This document shows positions 34,694-45,828 of a stretch of DNA of 64,000 nt, piece after piece; position 1 is the first letter of the stretch; every line of letters begins with the position of its first letter. The notes beneath the pieces are model-generated. The model had not been told where the DNA came from, ran no database searches, and was given only the letters and a program-made list of their open reading frames with translations. A program made the translations under genes and the position numbers. Origin of the DNA: Phymorhynchus buccinoides (lineage: Eukaryota; Mollusca; Gastropoda; Neogastropoda; Raphitomidae); assembly GCA_017654935.2 (NCBI GenBank), contig CM065698.1:96429-160428 (forward strand). The letters run 5' to 3'.

Positions 34694-36111
34694 GGACTAG
34701 CTGACAATAATGTGAATCAAAAGGGTGCAATCAACTTATGAAGGCCTCTCCTGGACTAGCTGACAATAATGTGAATCAAAAGGGTGCAATCAACTTATGA
34801 AGGCCTCTCCTGGACTAGCTGACAATAATGTGAATGAAAAGGGTGCAGTCAACTTATGAAGGCCTCTCCTGGACTAGCTGACAATAATGTGAATCAAAAG
34901 GGTGCAATCAACTTATGAAGGCCTCTCCTGGACTAGCTGACAATAATGTGAATGAAAAGGGTGCAGTCAACTTATGAAGGCCTCTCCTGGACTAGCTGAC
35001 AATAATGTGAATCAAAAGGGTGCAATCAACTTATGAAGGCCTCTCCTGGACTAGCTGACAATAATGTGAATGAAAAGGGTGCAATCAACTTATGAAGGCC
35101 TCTCCTGGACTAGCTGACAATAATGTGAATGAAAAGGGTGCAGTCAACTTATGAAGGCCTCTCCTGGACTAGCTGACAATAATGTGAATGAAAAGGGTGC
35201 AGTCAACTTATGAAGGCCTCTCCTGGACTAGCTGACAATAATGTGAATGAAAAGGGTGCAGTCAACTTATGAAGGCCTCTCCTGGACTAGCTGACAATAA
35301 TGTGAATGAAAAGGGTGCAATCAACTTATGAAGGCCTCTCCTGGACTAGCTGACAATAATGTGAATGAAAAGGGTGCAATCAACTTATGAAGGCCTCTCC
35401 TGGACTAGCTGACAATAATGTGAATCAAAAGGGTGCAATCAACTTATGAAGGCCTCTCCTGGACTAGCTGACAATAATGTGAATCAAAAGGGTGCAATCA
35501 ACTTATGAAGGCCTCTCCTGGACTAGCTGACAATAATGTGAATGAAAAGGGTGCAATCAACTTATGAAGGCCTCTCCTGGACTAGCTGACAATAATGTGA
35601 ATCAAAAGGGTGCAATCAACTTATGAAGGCCTCTCCTGGACTAGCTGACAATAATGTGAATGAAAAGGGTGCAATCAACTTATGAAGGCCTCTCCTGGAC
35701 TAGCTGACAATAATGTGAATGAAAAGGGTGCAGTCAACTTATGAAGGCCTCTCCTGGACTAGCTGACAATAATGTGAATGAAAAGGGTGCAATCAACTTA
35801 TGAAGGCCTCTCCTGGACTAGCTGACAATAATGTGAATGAAAAGGGTGCAATCAACTTATGAAGGCCTCTCCTGGACTAGCTGACAATAATGTGAATGAA
35901 AAGGGTGCAATCAACTTATGAAGGCCTCTCCTGGACTAGCTGACAATAATGTGAATGAAAAGGGTGCAATCAACTTATGAAGGCCTCTCCTGGACTAGCT
36001 GACAATAATGTGAATGAAAAGGGTGCAATCAACTTATGAAGGCCTCTCCTGGACTAGCTGACAATAATGTGAATCAAAAGGGTGCAATCAACTTATGAAG
36101 GCCTCTCCTGG
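34694..36111 (-). repeat. Right-arm 59-bp minisatellite, 24 copies
   Basis: Mirror of 2281-3639 with exactly one additional 59-bp unit. Confidence 0.97.
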
Positions 36112-37135
36112 GGTAATAAGCTAAAACTATGGCATGGATGATGGAGGGGGAGGGGGGGGGGGAGGGGGGGCAGAACCCAGTAACATGCACCCCCAAATCA
36201 GTCTCTGCCCTCATAAAAATCTGAAATTTTAAAAAGGCAAAAGCTCTTAAAATTAAACATTTTTACATCACAAAAACATACATTTTTGCACTGTATTAGT
36301 GCTTTCTAGTTCATACAAGCAGTCATTGCAAATTATGTTTTTGATATTATCATCATGCAAATTTTGGTTGTGCTGCCATATGTATTTTCTGAGAAATTTA
36401 CAATGTTAAATTTGTTTTGTTTTTATAAAGAGCACTGGTTGCACTGCATCAATGCTTTCTAGTTCCTAAAAACACACTGGAAAGGTCTTGATGGTATTTA
36501 TAATATCATGCAAAGTTTACTTGTGCTACCATTTTTAGTTTTTCAGAAAATTACAAAAGTTAAAAAAGTTCTACTTGAAAGTTTTTGACAAAGAGGACCA
36601 GTTTGCACTGAATCAGTGCTTTTTATAATTAATAAAAAGCAGTCACTGGAAAGTCTGCAAAGTTTGGTTATGCCATCGTTTGTAGGTCTAGTTTCTGAGA
36701 AAATTGCAACGTTAAAGTGAAACTAAACACACGCAATCATATCCTCTAAATCGATTCATTTAAAACCTAAATCACAATTACTGTCATAAAAAAACACCGC
36801 TCTGAAACAGTGAGAGTAAAAGTCTAGCAAGCTCTAAACTCGGAAGAAAAAACAAAACATGGCCGCGATTTTTTGTTTCCGAAGGCGCAGTATGAAAACA
36901 AACCGATTAGGAATACCATTTGAGAATAAGATTGTGCTGCCTCATGAAGTACAAACCGCGGCCGGCAGTGCCAAAACCGCAGCACGAGTGGCTACCCAAA
37001 CCGCGGACAATTCTGATGCCTAATTTTGAATGAAGGCAACAAAGAAAGTCAATGACTCTCAACGTAATGAAGAATATTTTACCCTCTGAGTACTCTGTCA
37101 ACATGGCCTTCATGTAACAGTTGCCGTCTCCACAA
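36112..37135. other. No gene seen (mirror of 1261-2280)
   Basis: Holds the same degenerate ~150-bp repeats. The G-rich tract at 36145-36172 differs in length from the left arm. Confidence 0.55.
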
Positions 37136-37185
37136 TACAATACAGTACAATACAATACAGTACAATACAATACAGTACAATACAA
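37136..37185 (-). repeat. Pentamer microsatellite ACAAT/ACAGT at the LINE 3' end
   Basis: Same pentamer family as the large array beyond the LINE's 5' end (40440 onward). Confidence 0.85.
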
Positions 37186-38100
37186 TAATAATAATGAGGA
37201 AAATTTATATAGCGCCCATCCTACTATGTAGGCTACAGGGCGCTTTACACAAAATTGAAATGGAATAAAAACATGAAACAAAAATCCAATAACATCAGCA
37301 GACAAAACAATACACATATCAATCAGCAACAACAACTGCTGTGACTACTACTGCTACTACTACTACTACTACTATTACTACTACTACTACTAGGCCTAAT
37401 ACACGTATGCATTGTCACACAATTCACAAGCATGAAATAACAACATAATATTCACAACAACATACACACAAAAACAACACACACACACACACAGCACAAG
37501 CACACACATACACACGCATGCACGCGCACGCACACACACACACACACCATGCATACATACACTCATATAGGGGCCTACATGAACGCATCACACGCGCACA
37601 CACAACACAAACATGCGCACGCACACATACACCACACACACACACATGCGCGCGCACGCACGCACACATACACACACAGACACACACACGCACGCGAGCA
37701 CGCACACACACACACACACACACAGAACACGTGATGACACACATACACATAACAAGATGTACAAATAGAGTTGGCAATATTTCTAAGTTTTATGTACTCT
37801 GCAGCTGCAGTTTGAAGTAGTGTGTTTTCAGAGCAGACTTAAACGTTACAAAGCTGAAAGGGAGTGAGTTCCAGAGTGTAGCAGCTGAAACTGAAAATGC
37901 TCTGGAGCCGTGTTGTTTCCGATAGTAAGAGGGAATTTGAAAAATACGGTCATCAGAGGAAGAACGAAGGCTACGGGCAGGAACGTAGATCTGGAAAAGT
38001 TTGCAAAGATAGGCTGGTGCGTCTTTTGTAACGATTTTGTAGCAGAGGCAGGCAGATTTGTATTTGATTCAGTATTCGATTTTGAGCCAGTGTAGTTTCA

Positions 38101-39237
38101 TTAAAAGATCTGATGTATGGTGCCGTTTCTGAATACAAGGCGCGCTGCAGAATTTTGAACACGTTGAAGAGGTTGGAGAGGTTGGAGAGAGGTTGTAGGA
38201 AGGCCTAGGAGGAGGGCATTGCAATAATCTAATCTAGACAGAATACAGGAAGTGACAAGTGTCTTTGTGGCATCTTCAGTCAGGAAGGGTCTAATGGAAC
38301 TAATGCAATGGATTTGAAGAAAGCAGGCTTGACAGATTTTGGTAATGTGTTGTTTCAAAGATAGCTCAGAGTCAATATGAAGGCCGAGATCACGAACGCA
38401 CGACATAAACGTAATTTTGGTGGAACAAAGCTCTATAGAGGGTGGGAGATTTTGAGCATGATTTTGTCGAGCAAACTGGATAGCCTCTGTTTTATCATCA
38501 TTTAACTTAAGTTTGTTGGTTAACATCCAATGTTTGATGTCAGAAACACAGTCTTCAAGTGTTTGGACAAGTTGGTGGTAGTTTCCATGTATGTCAGAAT
38601 GTTCGAGCTGGGTGTCGTCGGCGAAAATTTCGTGCTGAACAGAATGTCTATTAATTATCTTGGACAATGGTGTTATGTACATGATAAAAAGTATAGGCCC
38701 AAGTACTGATCCCTGGGGAACGCCAAAGTCAATAAACATTTTAGATGACTGCACATTTTCAATGAGAACAAATTGCTTTCTATTGGAGAGATATGATTTA
38801 AACCAATTTAGTACGGTGCCGCAAATGCCAAAGTCAGTTGTCAAGCGTGTCAGTAGAATGTCATGGTCTATCGTGTCAAATGCTGCTGATAAATCAAGAA
38901 GAAGGAGAACAGATATTTTGTCGTCGTCAAGGGAAGTCAGAATGTCATTTAAGATACTAATAAGAGCTGTTTCAGTGCTGTGTCCAGCATGGTAAGCAGA
39001 TTGATGGGGACTGAGAAGATTGTTCGTAACAAGGTGCTGAGATAGCTGATGAAGAACTACTTTCTCTAAGATTTTTGACAAGAAGGGAAGGTTAGAGATT
39101 GGCCGATAGTTTTTTAATTCATCTGGATTCAGAGTAGATTTTTTCAAGAGGGGTTTCACAATTGCGTCTTTAAAATCATCAGGGACTGTACCGCTTGACA
39201 AAGAACGGTTGAAAATATTTGTTACGACTGGTAACAA
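38101..39237 (-). pseudogene. LINE reverse transcriptase domain
   Basis: A 378-codon open segment contains the RT core in order: ELKNYRPISNLPFLSKILEK, LDLSAAFDTIDHDILL (motif A), FGVPQGSVLGPILF (motif B) and FADDTQ (catalytic YADD-type motif C, here FADD). It copies element RNA at the nicked target. The frame breaks near 38101, so the C-terminal ~100 residues to about 37790 are in other frames. No intact start is needed because it continues the endonuclease frame. Confidence 0.9.
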
Positions 39238-39437
39238 GGTATCAATGTTTTCATAGAGGAGGGATGTAGGGAAAGGGTCAAGTTCACAAGATTTTTTGGC
39301 CGTTTTTTTTTTAGAATCTCTTTCACGAACTGTGTTGTGACTGGTTTAAAGGCGGACAAAGTTGGACCAGAGTAGGCTGGGGACACGTCTAGATGCTGAG
39401 AAGAAGGAAAAGCATTTCGAATGGCTACTATTTTGTC

Positions 39438-40112
39438 TCAGAAAAAGTTAAGAAAGGCGTCAGGGAGTTTTTTAGGTGCTATATTTGAAGGGAATACAGC
39501 TGCTTGTGTTTTGCCTAGGATTTCATTCATGTTTCGGTAGAGTTCTTTGCAAGTCTTGCTAGCGGAAATTTTAGAGGAGAAAAACTGAGTCTTAGCCCTT
39601 TGTACTAAGTCGGCAATTGTCCGTTTGATTGAGTTGTAGATCTGTTTGTGAACAGTCAGACCAGAGGAGAGCCAGCACCTTTTTGCTCTGCGGCCCTCGC
39701 GTTTGAACTCTGTGAGTTGGGGAGCAACTGAATTGTACCAAGGTGTGGCTCTCTCCATCCTGACAGACATGTCAGGTGTTATGACAGTTTCTAAATCATC
39801 TTTCAAATTAGTCTTGTCAATCTTATGAAAAGAGCGGATGAATTTTGTTGTGCGGCGACGGACAGGTTTGGGGAGACTTACTTTGCATAACACAGACACA
39901 TGATCGGACGTAAGATCGTGACACACATTTGTAAACAAGACAAAATTATCACAGCATGGGTACAAGACAAGATCAAGAATGTGACCATGCACATGAGTAG
40001 GTTCGATGACAGATTGAATAAAATTATACATGCTTACAATATCTCTAAATTTCATGGTGTTATTGTCCGTGACATTTTCATAGTGGATATTAAAGTCACC
40101 AGCAATGATCAC
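39438..40112 (-). pseudogene. LINE endonuclease, C-terminal half and linker
   Basis: Contains IIAGDFNIH and TSDHVSV, the GDFN and SDH motifs of the exonuclease-endonuclease-phosphatase fold used by LINEs to nick target DNA, then a basic linker leading toward RT. A frame break separates it from the segment at 40139-40459. Confidence 0.88.
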
Positions 40113-40138
40113 TTTACCAAACAGGGAAGAACAATACT

Positions 40139-40459
40139 CTAAGAAAGAGGCAGTTCGTCGAGGAATGTACTGTCTTTCAACATGTTTCTTTTACTGGGAG
40201 GTGGACGATAAACACAGACGAAGTTGACAAAGGCGTGCTGTAGGTTGAGGGAGAGTTGAGCAAGTTCAAACAAAGAATGAGTGAAGGGAAACACAGTCTT
40301 AACAGTTGAGAAAGAGGAGAAAGAGTTCTTGTGTAGAAATGCGATGCCACCACCGCGAGCGAACTTTCCGGAGGGGTGGGGAGGGCGGGGGATGGAGCGT
40401 AGAGCGTATCCGATTGGAGTTAGGTCACTACACTTCCAAGTTGTACAATACAGTACCAC
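40139..40459 (-). pseudogene. LINE endonuclease, middle part
   Basis: Contains ARGGGIAFLHK and FVCVYRPPPSKRN, typical of the strand preceding GDFN in LINE endonucleases. It opens abruptly at the pentamer repeat, so the first ~100 residues are missing. Confidence 0.82.
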
Positions 40460-41041
40460 ACAATACAGTACAACACAACATAATGTAATACAGTACTCAC
40501 ACTTTTGGATCCATTCAGGGCTCTGTCAAACAAGGTCTTCTTCATGTAGTGGTCATCATCAATATAGCACAGTACCATATAGAACAGTCCAATACAATAC
40601 AGTACAGTACAGTACAGTACAGTACAGTACAATACAGCACAGTACAATACAATACAGTACAGTCCAATACAGTACAATACAATACAGTACAGTACAATAC
40701 AATATAGCACAGTACAGTACAGTACAGTACAGTACAATACAGTACAATACAGCAAAGTACAATACAATACAGTACAGTACCGTACAATACAGTACAGTAC
40801 AATACAGTACAATACAGTACAATACAGTACAATACAGTACAATACAATATAGCACAATACAGTACAGTACAGTACAATACAGTACAATACAATATAGCAC
40901 AATACAATACAGTACAGTCCAATACAGTACAATACAATACAGTACAGTACAGTACAGTACAGTACAGTACAATACAGTACAATACAATATAGCACAATAC
41001 AATACAATACAGTACAGTACAATACAGTACAATACAGTACA
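40440..41041. repeat. Pentamer microsatellite (ACAAT/ACAGT), first block
   Basis: Long imperfect array of ATACA/GTACA pentamers with AGCAC interruptions. It embeds a truncated copy of the unknown exon (40501-40560). Confidence 0.95.
40501..40560 (-). pseudogene. Truncated copy of the unknown exon
   Basis: On the - strand it reads as a diverged MKKTLFDRALNGSKS followed by a GTGAGT donor (complement at 40495-40500). It has lost the 5' part of the exon present at 43006-43118. Confidence 0.8.
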
Positions 41042-41565
41042 CAGGGTTCATAGCCAAACAGCATCCTAATTTTCCCAAACTTTCAAAGCCCAACTTTAGG
41101 GTTTTCTCAAATCGAAAGTTTTTCGGAAAGCAGCACAATATGCTGAGCGCTTGTTGGTTGCATCATTTCACAGCCATACTTTATATGCAGAATTTTCGAG
41201 CCAAAGCTCACTGAAGACACATTTGCCCGGCAATTGTGCGCTACGCGTAAAGATCGGATGTCTTTAAAGGGAAGCAACTCGCGTCAATTCCGGTAAAAAA
41301 TCGAAAGTAAGTCACACCGATCGTATGCATAAAAATATTCATTCTATTTCATAATTATAATTTTTTTCTTGGCACAATGATTCAAAATTATGGTCCTGGG
41401 CGATTTGGGGGGCAGATTGATGAAGATTTGACAGTAGCTCAAAATTCACAAACTTTCAAAGACACTAGTCTTGGTTTTTCATTTTTCACAAACTTTCATG
41501 GGCCTTGAAAATTAAGTCCATTTTCCCCAACCCTTCCCAAACTTTCCCAACTACTGTGAACCCTG
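41042..41565. mobile_element. Small non-autonomous element with CAGGGTTCA ends
   Basis: Starts CAGGGTTCATAG and ends with the reverse complement of CAGGGTTCACAG, giving about 12-bp inverted termini. The 524-bp interior has CCCAAACTTTC repeats near both ends and no transposase frame. CAGGG termini fit hAT-type elements, but an 8-bp target duplication cannot be read because the flanks are pentamer microsatellite. Confidence 0.65.
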
Positions 41566-42724
41566 AATACAGTACAATACAGTACAATACAATATAATAC
41601 AGTACAATACAATACAGTACAGTCCAATATAGTACAATACATTATACAATACAATACAATACAATACAGTACAATACAATAATACAATACAATACAATAC
41701 AATACAATACAATACAGTACAATACAATACAGTACAGTACAGTCCAATACAATATAATACAGTACAGTCCAATACAGTACAATACAATACAGTACAATAC
41801 AATACAGTACAGTACAGTCCAATACAATACAGTACAATACAGTACAATACAATACAATACAATACAATACAATACAATACATCACAATACAATACAGTAT
41901 AATACAGTACAATACAATACAGCACAATACAATACAGTACAGTACAATACAATATAGCATCAAACAATACAATACAATACAGTATAATACAAAATATCAC
42001 AGTACAATACAGTATAATACAACACAGTACAATACAGTACAGCACAATACAATACAGCACAATACAATACAAACTAGCACACAATACAATACAATATAGT
42101 ACAATACAATACAGCACAATACAATATAACATAGCACAGTACAATACAATACAGTACAATACAATATAGCACAATACAATACAGTACAATACAATACAAT
42201 ATAGTACAATACAATACAATACAATACAGTACAATACAATACAACACAGCACAGTACAATACAGTACAATACAATATAGCATAGCACAATACAGTACAAT
42301 ACAATACAGTACAATACAATATATCACAGTACAATACAGTACAATACAATATATCACAGTACAATACAATACAATACAACATAATACAATACAATACAAT
42401 ACAGTATAAATACAGTACAGTATAATACAGTACAATACAGTACAATACAATACAGTACAATACGACATAGCACAGTACAAAACAGTACAATACAGTACAG
42501 TACAATACAATACAACATAGCACAGTACAATACAGCACAATACAATACAATACAGTACAATACAATGCAGTACAATGCAATATAATACAATACAATACAA
42601 TATAATACAATACAATACAACACAATACAATACAATACAATACAATACAATACAATACAATACATACAATACAATACAATACAGCACAACACAACACAAT
42701 GTAATACAGTACTCTAATACAGTA
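41566..42724. repeat. Pentamer microsatellite (ACAAT/ACAGT), second block
   Basis: Continuation of the same array after the small element. The long 'YCIVLYC' frames on the - strand are products of the 15-nt codon period of this repeat. Confidence 0.95.
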
Positions 42725-42730
42725 CTCACA

Positions 42731-42829
42731 CTCTTGGATCCATTCCGGGCTCTGTCAAACAAAGTCTTCATGCTGTGTCGATCATCGACCACTGGCTTCA
42801 CATTCACACGAAGGGGGTCGTGTTCATCA
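42731..42829 (-). pseudogene. Tandem copy A of the unknown exon
   Basis: Encodes DEHDPLRVNVKPVV then DDRHSMKTLFDRARNGSKS, followed on the - strand by donor GTGAGT. It lacks the acceptor; its 5' end is pentamer sequence. Confidence 0.85.
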
Positions 42830-42872
42830 ATACAATACAATACAATACAATACAGTACAGTACGGTACTCAC

Positions 42873-42971
42873 ACTCTTGGATCCATTCTGGGCTCTGTCA
42901 AACAAAGTCTTCATGCTGTGTCGATCATCGACCACTGGCTTCACATTCACACGAAGGGGGTTGTGTTCATC
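42873..42971 (-). pseudogene. Tandem copy B of the unknown exon
   Basis: Same as copy A but with AQNGSKS. It has a GTGAGT donor and is separated from its neighbours by short pentamer tracts. One base change (G to A) alters the codon after HDP/HNP. Confidence 0.85.
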
Positions 42972-43005
42972 AATACAGTACAATACAGTACAGTACGGTA
43001 CTCAC

Positions 43006-43118
43006 ACTCTTGGATCCATTCTGGGCTCTGTCAAACAAAGTCTTCATGCTGTGTCGATCATCGACCACTGGCTTCACCTTCACACGAAGGGGGTCGTGTT
43101 CGCCTCGCGCGGGCCAGT
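43006..43118 (-). CDS. Exon of an unrecognised gene (the copy with both splice sites)
   Basis: 113 nt on the - strand between an acceptor ending GTGTGTAG (complement at 43119 onward) and donor GTGAGT (complement at 43000-43005). The product reads WPARGEHDPLRVKVKPVV then DDRHSMKTLFDRAQNGSKS. I do not recognise the family. The three tandem copies keep the frame and the donor, which argues that this sequence was a real exon. Only this copy has a pyrimidine-rich acceptor. Flanking exons are not identifiable in the window. Confidence 0.6.
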
Positions 43119-43650
43119 CTACACACACCAACGAAACAAATCTTTATAGATAGTGAAAGCACAATTAAGGCAATCAAAGACCAATCTACACAAAACATGG
43201 AATAATAAGAAGCAATGTCACAGTGCAAACCCGGCTAGACTTACGTTTAATATGTCGCAACAACCAATCAGATAGGTTATGTTGTTGTACCCTGGCTAAA
43301 AGACTCCAGGGATCATCCCAACAGCCAAAAGCACTTGAACACTATGGTACAAATGCACCAGCTAGGGATGAGAACATTATGTGTATGACCGTTTTTGATT
43401 ACCCTGCCACGTAGGTAGCCACACTCCGACTTCGGAGGATTTTGGAGACTGATGATGTTATGCTAGGAGCTCGTCACGGCCAAAGACAATATCCGCATAA
43501 CTTTGCATAGCATAACATCATTTTGATGTAGCCTTGGTGTTCTAGCCTATGTCAATTGGTCTCACTAAGCCTTAAGCCAAGGCGAAGATAGGTTAAAATA
43601 GTATACTTGTTAAAGGGACAGTACTCTTGTTTTAGTGGTGCCAGACTCTG
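43119..43650. other. No gene seen
   Basis: Contains a 12-bp inverted repeat GATGTTATGCTA at 43453-43464 and its complement near 43507-43518, possibly the ends of a tiny element. Otherwise unremarkable. Confidence 0.4.
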
Positions 43651-43654
43651 TCTG

Positions 43655-44490
43655 GCCAGATATCAATAATCAATACATGAACACATACAGATATCAATAA
43701 TCAATACATGAACACATACAGATATCAATAATCAATACATCAACACATACAGATATCAATAATCAATACATGAACTAGAGTAAGGCTGTTTCACACATAC
43801 AGATATCAATATAAATACATGAACTAGAGTAAGGCTGTTTCACACATACAGATATCAATAATCAATACATGAACACATACAGATATCAATAATCAATACA
43901 TGAACACATACAGATATCAATAATCAATACATGAACACATACAGATATTAATAATCAATACATGAACTAGAGTAAGGCTGTTTCACACATACAGATATCA
44001 ATAATCAATACATGAACACATACAGATATCAATAATCAATACATGAACACATACAAATATCAATAATCAATACATGAACTAGAGTAAGGCTGTTTCACAC
44101 ATACAGATATCAACATAAATGACATGAACTAGAGTAAGGCTGTTTCACACATACAGATATCAACATAAATACATGAACTAGAGTAAGGCTGTTTCACACA
44201 TACAGATATCAATAATACATGAACTAGAGTAAGGCTGTTTCACACATACAGATATCAACATAAATACATGAAGTAGAGTAAGGCTGTTTCACACATACAG
44301 ATATCAACATAAATACATGAACTAGAGTAAGGCTGTTTCACACATACAGATATCAACATAAATACATGAACTAGAGTAAGGCTGTTTCACACATACAAAT
44401 ATCAACATAAATACATGAACTAGAGTAAGGCTGTTTCACACATACAGATATCAACATAAATACATGAACTAGAGTAAGGCTGTTTCACAA
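43655..44490 (+). repeat. Compound minisatellite (ACATACAGATATCAATAATC unit)
   Basis: Short ~29-bp units ending TACATGAAC alternate with longer ~49-bp units that add TAGAGTAAGGCTGTTTCAC. The second half is almost all long units. Confidence 0.93.
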
Positions 44491-44554
44491 ATGCCCCACG
44501 GAAACTGATCCGTGATCCACAACAACAAAACTGGAAGCAAGAAATATGAAAGTG

Positions 44555-45225
44555 TGCACACATACTTGTGGAAACCATTAGCGAATCCCATCCGCTACAT
44601 ACTTGTGGAAACCATTAGCGAACCCCATCCGCTACATACTTGTGGAAACCATTAGCGGATCCCATCCGCTACATACTTGTGGAAACCATTAGCGAATCCC
44701 ATCCGCTACATACTTGTGGAAACCATTAGCGAATCCCATCCGCTACATACTTGTGGAAACCATTAGCGAATCCCATCCGCTACATACTTGTGGAAACCAT
44801 TAGCGGATCCCATCCGCTACATACTTGTGGAAACCATTAGCGAATCCCATCCGCTACATACTTGTGGAAACCATTAGCGGATCCCATCCGCTACATACTT
44901 GTGGAAACCATTAGCGAATCCCATCCGCTACATACTTGTGGAAACCATTAGCGAATCCCATCCGCTACATACTTGTGGAAACCATTAGCGAACCCCATCC
45001 GCTACATACTTGTGGAAACCATTAGCGAATCCCATCCGCTACATACTTGTGGAAACCATTAGCGAATCCCATCCGCTACATACTTGTGGAAACCATTAGC
45101 GAATCCCATCCGCTACATACTTGTGGAAACCATTAGCGGATCCCATCCGCTACATACTTGAAACCATTAGCGAATCCCATCCGCTACATACTTGTGGAAA
45201 CCATTAGCGGATCCCATCCGCTTAG
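44555..45225 (+). repeat. 37-bp minisatellite, about 18 copies
   Basis: The unit is CATACTTGTGGAAACC plus ATTAGCGAATCCCATCCGCTA, with GGATCC or GAACCC variants. One copy has lost 4 bp near 45160. Confidence 0.95.
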
Positions 45226-45828
45226 TCCTTACTTTCTTCCACTGTACCTGTGGACAGGGGCCTTCTAGTCCAGTCTAATTAGGTATTGGGGTCAAGAAAA
45301 ATGTGATACTTTTAATTTTTGGCACATAAATAGAAGAAGGGCCATTCTGTAACCCCTGAAAGTAAAAAAAAAATCCAATGTCAGCAACGTAGTAATCGAA
45401 GGCATTCCTTTTAGGCACTTCCGCTATGAAACTCGAAGTCAGATATTTACGATGTATGGATGGATTGTTTAATGCCTTTCAATTTCAAACAAAAACTGGT
45501 GCATGAATCACTTACAATCAGAAGTAAAGACATTTTTCATCATAATAATACCTCTTTCAAACGGAAGAATAATCATATATGACGTCATACCACTGCTGAC
45601 GTCAAAACGGAAAGGGTTAATTTTGGTCTGAAAACAAACATCAACAAAAATTAACCAAAACAAAAAAATCACAATCAGTCTTCCAAAGCATCTGCCACAG
45701 TAACTTAATTGTGGAATGCAAGTGCCACATGTCTACAGGTTACAGAGGAAGAGAAGTCAGCCACATCTTGCAGTCAGAGTCGTAACGGCGTATCTTCAGT
45801 GACAGCCAAGAACCTGTCATTTCTCAAG
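45226..45828. other. No gene seen
   Basis: Unique AT-rich DNA downstream (on -) of the decayed nuclease-like gene; possibly its 3' region. No feature recognised. Confidence 0.4.

Larger units (their letters stand above)
19917..38382 (-). repeat. Right arm of the inverted duplication
   Basis: This is the reverse complement of the left arm. The inner edge near 19917 corresponds to the last bases before the N gap at 18281. The outer edge at 38382 corresponds to window position 1, so the true outer end is not visible. The 1.1 kb between the gap and 19917 has no partner, as expected if the left contig simply ended early. Confidence 0.95.
37186..40459 (-). mobile_element. CR1/L2-like LINE, 5'-truncated within the endonuclease
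   Basis: Read on the - strand: part of an apurinic-type endonuclease (40459 to about 39700), a linker, reverse transcriptase (about 39240 to 37790), a 3' UTR with a TG tract, the AGCGCCC/GGGCGCT hairpin and an (ATT)n tail. The endonuclease N-terminus is missing and the 5' edge runs into the pentamer microsatellite. Several frameshifts make it non-functional. This is the longer version of the fragment at 1-1207. Full-length relatives normally have an ORF1, which is absent here. Confidence 0.88.

Noticed and set aside
40420..42840. Long frames encoding YCIVLYC repeats
   Set aside because: Produced by the ACAAT/ACAGT pentamer, whose 15-nt codon cycle lacks stops in these frames.
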